The notes: generated from the letters alone by a model not told the origin. A stretch of 64,000 nt of DNA from Sanguibacter keddieii DSM 10542 (GCF_000024925.1 NC_013521.1:3844001-3908000), one strand, 5' to 3'; positions 42,746-52,002 are shown, numbered from the stretch's first letter. Translations and numbers: made by a program.

Positions 42746-43900
42746 TCACACCATCCCCTTGAGTGCGAGATAACCAGTCGCGACCGCGACGTCGACCGCG
42801 CGCGGCACCGGCACCACGCAGTCCTGCGGGCCGACCTGTCCGGTCGCGACCTGGGCGAGGCAGAGGGTCTGGAGGGAGAACCCGATGTCCATCGACTGGA
42901 TCGAGTTGCCGCGCGCGCCCGGTCCGGCGAGGTTCACCATGTGCCCGCTGCCGAGGACGTGGACCGTGCGACCGTCGGTGAAGGTCACCGACCGGACGTC
43001 GGGCAGCGTCTCGCCAGCGGTCACGCCGGGCAGCGCCTCGATGGCGTCGAGGTCGATCTCGTCGGGCTCGTGCCCGGCGTTGGCGAGGACCGCCCCGTCG
43101 CGCAGCAGGTGGGTGTGCTCGGGGCCGAGGACGCGCCCGCCGCCCGTCACGGTGATGACGACGTCGGCGTCGACGAGCGCCGCCTCGAGCGAGGTGGTGC
43201 GGAAGCCGTCCATGAGGGCCCGCAGGCACATGACCGGGTCGGCGTCGACGACCGTCACCTGGCTGCGGGCGTTGCGGAAGGTGTCGGCCACCCCGCGGCC
43301 GCACCACCCGTACCCGACGACGACGACCCGCTCGCCGTGGGTGATCCGGTTGGTGAAGCGCAGGTACGACTCGAGGACGCTCTGCCCGACGCCGTGCTGG
43401 TTCTCGGCGAAGGCCTTGATGGGGCTGTCGTTGATGACGAGGACGGGCATCGCGAGCGCGGCACGGTGCGGTTCGAGGACCTGCCGCCCCGAGGTGGTCT
43501 CCTCGGTGCCACCGAGCAGCCCGGCGTACGGGCGCTCGAGGTAGCGCAGGAACAGGTCCCCGCCGTTGTCGAGGAGCAGCTGCGGCTCGGCGTCGAGGAC
43601 CTCGTCGATGTGCCGGGCGCGCACCGCACGGTCGCGCGTCGGCTCGCCGACCACCCGGACGCCGCTGGCCCGCAGGTGCTCGACGGTGCCGGGCTGGGTC
43701 GACCCGAGGTTCCCGGTCGCGACGACCTCCGCGCCGCCCGCGCGCAGCGTCGCGACGAGGGCGGCCGTCTTGGGCTCGAGGTGGATCGCCGACCCGACGG
43801 TCAGCCCGTCGAAGGGCCGGGTCTGGGCGATCTCCTCGCGGATCCCGGCCATGAGGCGGCACTGCTGGTCGACCCAGGCGATCCGGGCGGCGTCGGTCAT
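42746..43900 (-). CDS. S-adenosylhomocysteine hydrolase-like protein, divergent active site
   Basis: A 384-residue homologue of S-adenosyl-L-homocysteine hydrolase. The NAD-binding motif VVVVGYGWCGRGVADTFRN, LDNGGDLFL and the GGTEETTSG loop are preserved. In the segment NDSPIKAFAENQHGVG the catalytic Lys and Asn remain, but the usual Asp is Glu and the usual Cys after Tyr-Gly is Val; the normal C-terminal Lys/Tyr tail is also missing. It may act on a related thioether or another nucleoside. GAGGAG precedes ATG 43900. The gene is divergent from a LacI regulator, which is unusual for a housekeeping SAHH. Confidence 0.82.
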   Translation of the reverse strand: MTDAARIAWVDQQCRLMAGIREEIAQTRPFDGLTVGSAIHLEPKTAALVATLRAGGAEVVATGNLGSTQPGTVEHLRASGVRVVGEPTRDRAVRARHIDEVLDAEPQLLLDNGGDLFLRYLERPYAGLLGGTEETTSGRQVLEPHRAALAMPVLVINDSPIKAFAENQHGVGQSVLESYLRFTNRITHGERVVVVGYGWCGRGVADTFRNARSQVTVVDADPVMCLRALMDGFRTTSLEAALVDADVVITVTGGGRVLGPEHTHLLRDGAVLANAGHEPDEIDLDAIEALPGVTAGETLPDVRSVTFTDGRTVHVLGSGHMVNLAGPGARGNSIQSMDIGFSLQTLCLAQVATGQVGPQDCVVPVPRAVDVAVATGYLALKGMV

Positions 43901-43952
43901 CAGGGGGCTCCTCGTCGTGCGTCGACGGGTCGTCCCGGGCGGGTCGGCGGGT

Positions 43953-43970
43953 CCGTCATACGTATGACGG
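43953..43970. promoter_or_regulatory. Perfect 18-bp LacI operator
   Basis: CCGTCATACGTATGACGG is a perfect palindrome midway between the divergent SAHH-like and LacI genes. It ends two bases before the LacI -10 box TACTGT, so binding would repress both directions. Confidence 0.88.
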
Positions 43971-43983
43971 ATACTGTAGGCGC

Positions 43984-45051
43984 GTGCCCAGAAATCGGTC
44001 AACCACCCACCCGGCGACGAGCGCCGCCGGCGCCTCGTCCGCGAGCGCGACGCCGCCCGGCGCCACGCCGACCACCGCCACCGAGGTCGCCCGGGCGGCC
44101 GGGGTGTCGCAGAGCGCCGTCTCGCTCGTGATGTCGGGCAAGTCGGGCGGGCGCATCTCCGCGTCGACCGCCGAGCACATCCGGGAGGTCGCGCACTCGC
44201 TCGGGTACAGCCCCAACCTCGCTGCCCGGGCGCTGCGCACCGGATCCTCGGGACTGCTCGGGCTCGTGGTGCTCGACGCCTCGCACCCCTTCTACGGGCA
44301 GATGCTCTCCGCCGCCGACGACGCCGCCGCGAGCCGCGACCTGTCGCTCTCGATGATCCAGACGCGCGGGCACGCGGCCACCTGGGAGCAGCGCCTCGCC
44401 GACCAGCTGTCCTCGGGACACCTCGCCGGGGCGATCGTCTGCGGGGAGCGCCTCGCCGACGCGTCGCCGCTGCGGGCCTGGGCCGACCGGCTGGTGTTCG
44501 TCGAGGTCCCCGAGCCAGGGATGCGGTCGGTGGTCCTCGCGACCGCCGCGGCGACGGACGCCGCGGTCGCCCACCTGGCGGCAGCAGGGTGCACGGAGGT
44601 CGCGTACCTGGCGGCCGACTACCCGTCGGCGGTGTTCGCCGGGAGGTTCGCCGACTGCGTCGCCGCGGCCGACCGCCACGGGGTGGCGCTGCGCGCCGAC
44701 CCGGCGTGGCGGGCGACCTTCGACGTCGAGACGGCCACGGCCGTGGCCGGGCGGATGCTCGACGCCGGGGTCCGCGCGGTGGTCTGCGACGACGACCTGC
44801 TCGCCCTCGCCCTGCACCGCGCCGCTGCGGGTCGCGGCGTCCGGGTGCCCGAGGACCTCGAGATCGTCGGGGTCGGCGACCTCGACGCCGCGCGCCTGGT
44901 GAGCCCAGAGCTCACGACGGTCCGGCTGCCCGCCGCGGAGATCGCCGCGGCCGCCGTCGACCTCGTCGCCGACGCGCTGGCAGGGCACGAGACGGCGTCG
45001 GTGAGGACGGTCGCGACCCCGCTCGTGCTGCGCGGGACGACCACCGGCTGA
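43984..45051 (+). CDS. LacI-family transcriptional regulator
   Basis: A 355-residue LacI/GalR regulator. The helix-turn-helix TATEVARAAGVSQSAVSLVM with hinge helix NLAARALRTGSSGLLGLVV follows an unusually long Ala/Ser/Thr-rich N-terminus (~30 residues). The periplasmic-binding-like effector domain is complete, with CDDDLLALALHRAAAGRG and VGVGDLDAARLVSPELTTV. TACTGT ends six bases before the GTG, so translation is probably leaderless. It most likely represses itself and the SAHH-like gene through the 43953 palindrome; the ligand may be a nucleoside or sugar. Confidence 0.92.
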   Translation: MPRNRSTTHPATSAAGASSASATPPGATPTTATEVARAAGVSQSAVSLVMSGKSGGRISASTAEHIREVAHSLGYSPNLAARALRTGSSGLLGLVVLDASHPFYGQMLSAADDAAASRDLSLSMIQTRGHAATWEQRLADQLSSGHLAGAIVCGERLADASPLRAWADRLVFVEVPEPGMRSVVLATAAATDAAVAHLAAAGCTEVAYLAADYPSAVFAGRFADCVAAADRHGVALRADPAWRATFDVETATAVAGRMLDAGVRAVVCDDDLLALALHRAAAGRGVRVPEDLEIVGVGDLDAARLVSPELTTVRLPAAEIAAAAVDLVADALAGHETASVRTVATPLVLRGTTTG

Positions 45052-45165
45052 GCGGCGGCGCCACCTCCCCCGGCCCCACGGGCTCCACAGACCTCGCGGG
45101 CTCCACCAGCTCCACGAGGAGGGAATCTCCTGGCTCCACGGGCGCCGGGACGTTAGCGTGCACAG

Positions 45166-45882
45166 ATGACCCCGCAGCCTGCCGCCCACGACCTCTCCCT
45201 CGCGGCCCTCTGGCCGGTCAGCGGCCTGCGGGCCACCGCAGACGTCGCGACGCCGGGTGGCACAGGGGGCGTGCGCACGCTCGAGCTGCGCTACCTCGAC
45301 GACGACCTCGTGGTCGAGCTCGCGCGTCTCGCGTCGCGCGGTGTCCACTCCCCCGACGCGATGCCCTTCGACGTCCCGTGGACCCGTGGCACCCCGCTGG
45401 AGGTCGCCCGGAGCGTGCTCGCCTACCAGTGGGGCGCCCGCTCACGCCTGTCCCCCGAGCGCTGGGCGCTCGAGCTCGGAGTGGTCGTCGACGGCGTGCC
45501 GGTCGGCATCCAGGCGCTCCAGTCGGACGAGTTCCTCGTGACCGGCAGCATCGAGACCGGCTCGTGGCTGGGGCTCGAGCACCAGGGCACCGGCGTCGGC
45601 ACGGCCATGCGGCTGCTCGCGCTGCACCTCGCCTTCGACGGGCTCGACGCCCGTGCGGCGACGACGAGCGCCTGGGAGGACAACCCCGCCTCGAACGCGG
45701 TCACACGCAAGGTCGGCTACGAGCGCGACGGCGCGCGCACCGAGGTCCGCGAAGGCACCGCAGTCGAGAAGCTCCGCTACCGCCTGCGCCGCGGCACCTG
45801 GGAGGCGCGGCCCGCGCACCAGCAGCTCGACGTGACCTTCCACGGGCTCGACGGCACCCGAGGATTCCTGGGCATCGGCTGA
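45166..45882 (+). CDS. GNAT N-acetyltransferase (RimJ/RimL-like)
   Basis: A 238-residue GNAT protein with the RimJ/RimL order: ALELGVVVDGVPVGIQALQ, then TGSWLGLEHQGTGVGTAMRL carrying the acetyl-CoA loop, AATTSAWEDNPASNAVTRKVGY and a basic/aromatic C-terminal extension of ~50 residues. It probably acetylates an amino group of a protein or small molecule. TAGCGT ends six bases before the ATG, predicting a leaderless mRNA. The gap 45052-45165 carries several GGCTCCAC-type short repeats but no gene. Confidence 0.87.
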   Translation: MTPQPAAHDLSLAALWPVSGLRATADVATPGGTGGVRTLELRYLDDDLVVELARLASRGVHSPDAMPFDVPWTRGTPLEVARSVLAYQWGARSRLSPERWALELGVVVDGVPVGIQALQSDEFLVTGSIETGSWLGLEHQGTGVGTAMRLLALHLAFDGLDARAATTSAWEDNPASNAVTRKVGYERDGARTEVREGTAVEKLRYRLRRGTWEARPAHQQLDVTFHGLDGTRGFLGIG

Positions 45883-45979
45883 CGGGGCGGGGGCGGCCAC
45901 GATCTCCGGGCACGGCCGCACCGGCCGACGGCTGTCGTGCCGCCCGCCCTCCCCGCACCCGGCGTGAGACTCTGTGTCC

Positions 45980-46825
45980 ATGCCCGACAACGCCTCCCTG
46001 TTCCCGGGAAAGCACTTCATCTCGACGGTCCTCTCGGCGCTCGAGACCAAGACCGCGATGAGCAGCGCGCTGGTCCGCCAGTACCTCATGCGGGCGGCGA
46101 TGGCCGGCGTGATCATCGGCGTCATGTACACCGTGAACTTCGCGGTGGTCGCGGCGTTCCAGGAGGTCGACGACAGCCTCTACCAGGTGGGCAAGATCGT
46201 CGGGGCGCTGTTCTTCGGGTGGGCGCTGGTCTTCATCTACTACAGCAAGTCCGAGCTGCTCACCTCGAACATGATGATCGTGTCGATCGGGCTGTACCAC
46301 CGGCGCACCAGCGTCGTGAAGGGCCTGCGGATCCTCGGGCTCTGCTTCCTCGGCAACATCCTCGGCGGCCTGCTGGTCGCCGCACTGCTGCGGTTCTCGA
46401 CGCTGACCAGCGGCGCGGCCGGCGACCTCATGGTCAGCGCCACCGACCACAAGGTCGCCTACCTCACGGAGGGCGTCACCGGTTGGACGGACCTGCTGAT
46501 CCGCGCCGTGCTGTGCAACTTCATGATCAACCTCGCGATGCTGCTCGTCTACAACGGGCTCATCAAGGACGATCTCACCCGGTGCCTCGTCATGGTGGTG
46601 GCCGTGTTCGTGTTCGCCTTCACCGGCCTCGAGCACTCCGTGGCCAACACGGTCCTGTTCCTCGTGGTGGGTCTCCAGGGAGGCCTCGACGTCGGGCTGG
46701 CGGCCGGGAACGTGGGCATCGCCCTGCTGGGCAACCTCGTCGGCGGAGGCCTGCTCATCGGGCTGTACTACGCCTACCTCAACGACGACTCCCACTACCC
46801 CGCGGAGAGCACCACCAGCACCTGA
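45980..46825 (+). CDS. Formate/nitrite transporter (FNT) family protein
   Basis: A 281-residue pentameric-channel type FNT protein with six membrane helices. Helix-rich segments such as MAGVIIGVMYTVNFAVVAAF, LLTSNMMIVSIGLYHRR and LCNFMINLAMLLVYNG, and the HSVANTVLFLVVGL region, follow the family pattern of formate, nitrite or hydrosulfide channels. GTG 45974 is an alternative start two codons earlier. No formate or nitrite enzyme is adjacent, so the anion is not assigned. Confidence 0.88.
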   Translation: MPDNASLFPGKHFISTVLSALETKTAMSSALVRQYLMRAAMAGVIIGVMYTVNFAVVAAFQEVDDSLYQVGKIVGALFFGWALVFIYYSKSELLTSNMMIVSIGLYHRRTSVVKGLRILGLCFLGNILGGLLVAALLRFSTLTSGAAGDLMVSATDHKVAYLTEGVTGWTDLLIRAVLCNFMINLAMLLVYNGLIKDDLTRCLVMVVAVFVFAFTGLEHSVANTVLFLVVGLQGGLDVGLAAGNVGIALLGNLVGGGLLIGLYYAYLNDDSHYPAESTTST

Positions 46826-46956
46826 GCCCGCTCCGCTCATGGCGATCGTGGTCCAGCGTCCCGTGGTCGTCCCAGGGGTGCACGCACCCGCATACCGTCC
46901 ACAGCACCTCCGTGTCGACGTGGCGCCCGGTGCCCCGGACAGGGCAGCATGCCCCC

Positions 46957-49407
46957 ATGCCTCTTCTCACTCTCCCGTCGGTGTCCCGCCGGATCGCCGA
47001 CGAGCTCGCCGTCGGCGAGCACCAGGTGTCCGCCGCGGTCGCGTTGCTCGACGGCGGCGCGACGGTGCCTTTTGTCGCCCGCTACCGCAAGGAGGCGACC
47101 GGGGGCCTCGACGACGCCCAGCTGCGCACGCTCGACGAGAGGCTGCGGTACCTGCGCGAGCTCGACGCCCGCCGTACCGCGGTCCTCGCCTCGATCGAGG
47201 AGCAGGGGCGCCTCGACGACGCGCTCCGGGCCTCGATCATGGCCGCCGAGACCAAGTCGCGGCTCGAGGACATCTACCTGCCGTTCAAGCCGCGCCGCCG
47301 GACCAAGGCGCAGATCGCCCGCGAGGCCGGGCTCGAGCCGCTCGCCGACCTCCTCCTGGCCGAGCCCGGCCGTGACCCGGAGACCGAGGCCGGTGCCTAC
47401 GTCGACGCGGACCGCGGGGTCGCCGACACGCAGGTCGCCCTCGACGGCGCCCGGTCGATCCTCGTCGAACGGTTCACCGAGGACGCCGACCTCGTCGGCG
47501 AGCTCCGCGAGCGCGCCTGGAAGGCCGGGGACCTCGTCGCCCGTGTCGTCGCGGGCCAGGAGACGGCGGGCGAGAAGTTCTCCGACTACTTCGACCACCG
47601 CGAACGGCTCACGAGGGCACCCTCGCACCGCATCCTCGCGATGCTCCGCGGCGAGAAGGAGGGCGTCCTCCTGCTCGACCTGGACCTCGACCCGCAGCCG
47701 GACGGCGCACGCCCGGTCCGCGGCGAGCCGTCCTCCTACGAGCGCAGCATCGCCGCACGGTTCAGGATCCAGGCGGCCGGGCGCCCCGGTGACGTCTGGC
47801 TGGCCGAGACCGTCCGCCTCGCCTGGCGCGGCAGGGTGGGCACCCGGGTCGACATCGACCTGCGGCTGCGCCTCCGCGAGCGCGCCGAGAAGGACGCGAT
47901 CGGCGTGTTCGCCGCGAACCTCCGTGACCTGCTGCTCGCCGCACCGGCCGGGCCGCGGGCCACGCTCGGGCTCGACCCGGGCTACCGCACCGGCGTGAAG
48001 GTCGCCGTCGTCGACAGCACCGGCAAGGCCGTCGACACGGCGGTCGTCTACCCGCACCAGGGGTCGGGCCGCTGGGACCAGTCGCTGGCCACGCTCTCCG
48101 CGCTGGTCACCAAGTACTCCGTCGAGCTCGTCGCCATCGGCAACGGCACCGCCTCCCGCGAGACCGACACGCTCGCGGGCCAGCTCGTGGGCCGTCACCC
48201 CGGCCTCACCAAGGTCGTGGTCTCCGAGGCGGGCGCCTCGGTGTACTCGGCCTCCGCGTACGCGAGCGCCGAGCTCCCGGGCATGGACGTGTCGCTGCGC
48301 GGTGCGGTGTCCATCGCACGACGCCTGCAGGACCCGCTCGCCGAGCTCGTCAAGATCGACGCGCGGTCGATCGGCGTCGGCCAGTACCAGCACGACCTGC
48401 CGCAGGGTGACCTGTCGCGGTCCCTCGACGCCGTGGTGGAGGACGCCGTCAACGGCGTCGGCGTGGACGTCAACACCGCCTCGGTGCCTCTGCTGACGCG
48501 GGTGTCCGGCCTGAGCACCTCGCTGGCAGAGTCGATCGTCGCGCACCGGGACGCCCACGGGGCGTTCACCTCGCGCCGGGCCCTCAAGGCCGTGCCGCGC
48601 CTCGGTCCGAAGGCCTTCGAGCAGGCCGCCGGGTTCCTGCGCGTGCGGGGCGGGGACGAGCCGCTCGACGCCTCTGCCGTGCACCCTGAGTCCTACCCGG
48701 TGGCACGCGCCATGGCGGCGAAGGCCCGCTGCGGACTGGGCGAGCTCATCGGCAGCACCGAGACGCTCCGCGGGCTCCAGCCGGTCGACTTCGTGGACGA
48801 GCGCCACGGGCTCCCGACGGTCCTCGACGTCCTCGCCGAGCTCGAGAAGCCCGGCCGGGACCCCCGCCCCACCTTCGCCACCGCACGCTTCGCCGACGGC
48901 GTCGAGAAGGTCGCCGACCTGGTGCCCGGGATGGTGCTCGAGGGCGTCGTCACCAACTGCGCGGCCTTCGGGGCCTTCGTCGACGTCGGGGTCCACCAGG
49001 ACGGGCTCGTGCACGTCTCGGCGCTGTCGGACCGGTTCGTCTCCGACCCGCGGGAGGTCGTCAAGCCTGGCGACGTCGTCACCGTCAAGGTGCTCACCGT
49101 CGACGTGCGGCGTGGTCGGATCGGCCTGACGCTCCGGCTCGAGGACCCCGTCCCGGGCGCTGGCGGGGCTGATGCTGATGGGAGCACGGGGAAGACCAGG
49201 GGCGACGGTACGACCCGGGGCACTCGGACGGACAAGAGCGCTGAGGGTGCCAGGAGCACCGGGGCTGCCGAGGACGGCCGGCGACGCGGGCGCCCGGAGA
49301 AGGATCGGCCAGCACAGGGCCGAGGGCGCGGTTCCTCCGGGAGACCACCCGCACCCGAGGGAGCGATGGCCGAGGCCCTGCGCCGAGCAGGGCTCAGCCC
49401 GAGCTGA
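46957..49407 (+). CDS. Tex-family S1 RNA-binding protein
   Basis: An 816-residue Tex homologue, a conserved nucleic-acid-binding protein that influences transcription and RNA metabolism. Domains in order: N-terminal helical region (VPFVARYRKEATGGLDDAQL), the YqgF-like RNase H fold (TLGLDPGYRTGVKVAVVD), helix-hairpin-helix repeats (GVGVDVNTASVPLLTRVSGL, FTSRRALKAVPRLGPKAFEQ) and an S1 domain at about residues 657-728 (GMVLEGVVTNCAAFGAFVDV). A ~85-residue basic, Gly/Arg-rich tail follows. The ATG has no strong ribosome binding site; TACCGT about 60 bases upstream may be its -10. Confidence 0.93.
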   Translation: MPLLTLPSVSRRIADELAVGEHQVSAAVALLDGGATVPFVARYRKEATGGLDDAQLRTLDERLRYLRELDARRTAVLASIEEQGRLDDALRASIMAAETKSRLEDIYLPFKPRRRTKAQIAREAGLEPLADLLLAEPGRDPETEAGAYVDADRGVADTQVALDGARSILVERFTEDADLVGELRERAWKAGDLVARVVAGQETAGEKFSDYFDHRERLTRAPSHRILAMLRGEKEGVLLLDLDLDPQPDGARPVRGEPSSYERSIAARFRIQAAGRPGDVWLAETVRLAWRGRVGTRVDIDLRLRLRERAEKDAIGVFAANLRDLLLAAPAGPRATLGLDPGYRTGVKVAVVDSTGKAVDTAVVYPHQGSGRWDQSLATLSALVTKYSVELVAIGNGTASRETDTLAGQLVGRHPGLTKVVVSEAGASVYSASAYASAELPGMDVSLRGAVSIARRLQDPLAELVKIDARSIGVGQYQHDLPQGDLSRSLDAVVEDAVNGVGVDVNTASVPLLTRVSGLSTSLAESIVAHRDAHGAFTSRRALKAVPRLGPKAFEQAAGFLRVRGGDEPLDASAVHPESYPVARAMAAKARCGLGELIGSTETLRGLQPVDFVDERHGLPTVLDVLAELEKPGRDPRPTFATARFADGVEKVADLVPGMVLEGVVTNCAAFGAFVDVGVHQDGLVHVSALSDRFVSDPREVVKPGDVVTVKVLTVDVRRGRIGLTLRLEDPVPGAGGADADGSTGKTRGDGTTRGTRTDKSAEGARSTGAAEDGRRRGRPEKDRPAQGRGRGSSGRPPAPEGAMAEALRRAGLSPS

Positions 49408-49446
49408 CGTGCGGCGTGCGGCGTGGGGCTCGCAGGCTCCGTCAGG

Positions 49447-50715
49447 TCAGGTCAGTACCGCGACACCCTCGACCGTGACCTTCGCGCCGCTCGACCCGAA
49501 CCGGGTGCCGTCCTTCTTCCACCATGCGGGGACCTCCCCGGTCGGTGCGACCCGCACCGTCCAGCGCCCGGCGGGCAGTGCTGGGCTCACGTAGACCGGG
49601 CCGTCCGCGGTGACCTTGGAGTAGAGGTCCACCAGGTGTGAGCGGGCCTCGCCGTCCTCGCCGACCAGGTCGACACGCGCGTAGCCGCTCGCGCTGTCCG
49701 ACGTCCCGAGGACGGCGAGACGACCGCCGCCGGCCGGGAGGTCGACCTCCACCTCGAAGCGGGTCGCCGGGTCGTCGGAGACGAACCGGTCTCCGGCCAC
49801 GACGCCCGGCAGATCGACGCGTTCCCCCGTCTCCGGGTCCCACGCAGGCCAGTACTCGCCGAGCCGGGCGCGGCCGTCCTCGACGAGGAGCGGCAGCCAC
49901 ACCTGGGTCGCCGCCGACGCCTGGTGCGGGAACGACCACCGGTCGCCCATGTACACCGGGACCACCTCGTCGCCGCGCCGGACCCGCGCGACGAAGGAGC
50001 ACTGGGAGTCGTGGGTCAGCGTCCCCGGTGCGGCGAGAGTCCCGGCGTGGCGCCACGGCCCGCGGACGGACGGTGCCGAGAGGACGTAGTTGTCGTTGCG
50101 CTCCCACGAGGTCTTCCCGGAGAAGAGCAGGTGGTAGGTCCCGTCGACCTGCCACATCGCCGGGGACTCCCCGCCGGGCGCGACCTGCGAGGCGACCTTC
50201 TCCTCCGCGACGAGGCAGTCGTCGCTCAGGCGGTACACGTCGCCCTCGTGGACCAGCAGGTAGGCGGTCCCGTCGTCGTCCTGGAAGGTCCCCAGGTCCC
50301 AGCGCCGGACCGGCTCTCCCTCGAAGAGCAGCGGCCCGTGCCAGCGGTACTCTCCGGCGACCGTGTCGCAGGTGGCGACGCCGACGACGGGGTCGGTGTA
50401 CCCGAGGTCGTCGGAGTGCAGGAGCATCACGAAGGCCCCGGTCGTCGGCGACCGCAGGACCTTGGGGCGCTCGCCGATCCGTCCGGGCCCCAGCGGCCCG
50501 TCGGGCTGGACGGGCAGGACCACCCGCTCGAAGGTCCAGGTCGCCAGGTCGGTCGACGACCAGCACCCGACGCCGTCGAACCGGTTCTCGTCGTCCGTCT
50601 TGTGCTCGCCGAAGAGGTAGTAGCGCCCGCCGTCGTCGACGAGGCAGGCGCCGTGGGCGTTGACGACCTCCCCGCGGTCGTCGAACCAGGGGACGCCGTT
50701 GAGGACGAGGGCCAT
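49447..50715 (-). CDS. GH43-like glycoside hydrolase (five-bladed beta-propeller)
   Basis: A 422-residue GH43-type protein, apparently of the galactanase-like branch. Blade motifs include VNAHGACLVDDGGRYYLFGE, FERVVLPVQPDG, GERPKVLRSPTTGAFVMLLH, ESPAMWQVDGTYHLLFSGKT and YMGDRWSFPH; the C-terminal ~110 residues form a beta-sandwich of carbohydrate-binding type. This branch often lacks the standard catalytic base Asp, so the mechanism is unclear. No signal peptide is seen. ATG 50715 follows a LacI-type half-palindrome, AAGCGCTT. Confidence 0.82.
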   Translation of the reverse strand: MALVLNGVPWFDDRGEVVNAHGACLVDDGGRYYLFGEHKTDDENRFDGVGCWSSTDLATWTFERVVLPVQPDGPLGPGRIGERPKVLRSPTTGAFVMLLHSDDLGYTDPVVGVATCDTVAGEYRWHGPLLFEGEPVRRWDLGTFQDDDGTAYLLVHEGDVYRLSDDCLVAEEKVASQVAPGGESPAMWQVDGTYHLLFSGKTSWERNDNYVLSAPSVRGPWRHAGTLAAPGTLTHDSQCSFVARVRRGDEVVPVYMGDRWSFPHQASAATQVWLPLLVEDGRARLGEYWPAWDPETGERVDLPGVVAGDRFVSDDPATRFEVEVDLPAGGGRLAVLGTSDSASGYARVDLVGEDGEARSHLVDLYSKVTADGPVYVSPALPAGRWTVRVAPTGEVPAWWKKDGTRFGSSGAKVTVEGVAVLT

Positions 50716-50726
50716 CGCCCCATCAT

Positions 50727-50740
50727 GGCAAGCGCTTCCC
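50727..50740. promoter_or_regulatory. LacI-type operator candidate before GH43 gene
   Basis: GGCAAGCGCTTCCC is an imperfect palindrome with the AAGCGCTT core typical of LacI/CebR-type sugar regulators, 12-25 bases upstream of the GH43 start. No LacI gene is adjacent. Confidence 0.5.
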
Positions 50741-50803
50741 GTCGGGGCGAGACGACACAGCGCGCACCGAGGCGTGACGCACCGTCGAGTCCAGCACCTC
50801 GGA

Positions 50804-50855
50804 GGTGCCGCACCGCAGAGGGGTGCGGCACCACCGCGGTGGCGCCGCACCCCTC
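50804..50855. terminator. Two mutually exclusive hairpins after the OYE gene
   Basis: Stem A pairs GGTGCCGCACC (50804-50814) with 50822-50832. Stem B pairs GAGGGGTGCGGC (50818-50829) with 50844-50855. They share bases, so only one can form at a time. They lie between the end of the OYE gene and the GH43 promoter. Confidence 0.6.
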
Positions 50856-50875
50856 GGAGGTCTCGGGTGCTGTCG

Positions 50876-51955
50876 TCAGTCCTCGAGCGCCGGGTAGTCC
50901 GTGTAGCCCTCGGCACCGGAGGCGTAGACGGTGGCCTGGTCGAGCTCGTTGAGCTCGCGGCCCTCCTGCCAGCGGCGGACGAGGTCCGGGTTGGCGATGA
51001 CCTGGCGGCCGACGGCCACGGCGTCGGAGTGACCGGCCACGACGATCTCGGTCGCCTCGTCCCGCGTGGTGATGACACCGAAGCCCGAGTTCGCGATGGT
51101 CGGGCCTCCGAAGCGCGTGCGCAGGTCCCGCACGAGCGCGCCGGTGGGCTCGCGGTGCAGGATGCTCAGGTACGCCAGCCCGAGGGGCGCGAGCGCGTCG
51201 ACGAGCGCGCCGTAGACGGCCTGCACGTCGGCGTCGTCGGTCTCGAGCGCGCCCTGGATGTTGTGCGCGGGCGAGATGCGGATGCCCACGCGGTCCGCGC
51301 CGACGGCCTCGACGACCGCCGTGACGGTCTCGACCACGAAGCGGATGCGGTTCTCGACCGAGCCGCCGTACTGGTCCTCGCGGACGTTCGACGCAGGCGA
51401 CAGGAACTCGTGGAGCAGGTAGCCGTTGGCCGAGTGCATCTCGACGCCGTCGAAGCCGCCGACCTCGACGGCGTTGCGGCTGGCGGTGACGAAGGCCTGG
51501 GTGATGCCGTGGATCTCGTCGACCGTGAGGGCGTGCGGCACCGGGTAGGCGACCTTGCCCTCAGGGGTGTGGGTCTCGCCGTCGATCGCGATCGCGCTGG
51601 GCCCTTCCACCTGGCGGCCGCCGTTGATGCCCGGGTGCGTCACACGGCCGGCGTGCATCACCTGCGCGACGATCTGCCCGCCACGCTCGTGCACGGCGTC
51701 GGTGACCCGGCGCCACCCGGCGAGCTGGGCGTCGGTCACGAGACCCGGCTGGCCCACGAAGCCCTGGCCGGCGTGCGTCGGGTACGTGCCCTCGCTGACG
51801 ATGAGGCCGACCGAGGCGCGCTGCGCGTAGTGCTCGACGACGATGTCGCCCGGGACGCCCTCGGAGCCGGACCGCATGCGGGTCAGCGGCGCCATGACGA
51901 CGCGGTTGGCGAGGGTGAGCGCACCGAAGGTGGTGGGCGTGAAGAGGTCGGTCAT
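50876..51955 (-). CDS. Old Yellow Enzyme family alkene reductase
   Basis: A 359-residue FMN-dependent ene-reductase of the NemA/OYE family, reducing activated C=C bonds of enones, nitro-esters or maleimides with NAD(P)H. Conserved elements are NRVVMAPLTRMRS, GLIVSEGTYPTHAGQGF, QIVAQVMHAGRVTHP, the substrate-anchoring HSANGYLLHEF and the FMN phosphate site AVAVGRQVIANPDLVRR. It is a single-gene unit. A short palindrome (51985-52002) upstream of its start is a possible operator or leader hairpin. Confidence 0.93.
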   Translation of the reverse strand: MTDLFTPTTFGALTLANRVVMAPLTRMRSGSEGVPGDIVVEHYAQRASVGLIVSEGTYPTHAGQGFVGQPGLVTDAQLAGWRRVTDAVHERGGQIVAQVMHAGRVTHPGINGGRQVEGPSAIAIDGETHTPEGKVAYPVPHALTVDEIHGITQAFVTASRNAVEVGGFDGVEMHSANGYLLHEFLSPASNVREDQYGGSVENRIRFVVETVTAVVEAVGADRVGIRISPAHNIQGALETDDADVQAVYGALVDALAPLGLAYLSILHREPTGALVRDLRTRFGGPTIANSGFGVITTRDEATEIVVAGHSDAVAVGRQVIANPDLVRRWQEGRELNELDQATVYASGAEGYTDYPALED

Positions 51956-51984
51956 CAGGGTCCGTTCGTCCGAGGGAGGGGACG

Positions 51985-52002
51985 TCCTCGCCAGGGCGAG
52001 GA
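51985..52002. promoter_or_regulatory. Palindrome upstream of OYE gene
   Basis: TCCTCGCC-AG-GGCGAGGA, perfect 8-bp arms, 30 bases upstream of the OYE start. OYE genes are often controlled by TetR or similar redox regulators, so this may be an operator; it could also fold in the mRNA leader. Confidence 0.4.

Noticed and set aside
45052-45165. GGCTCCAC repeats as a regulatory array
   Set aside because: The copies are short, unevenly spaced and follow the local C-rich bias; nothing supports binding or structure.
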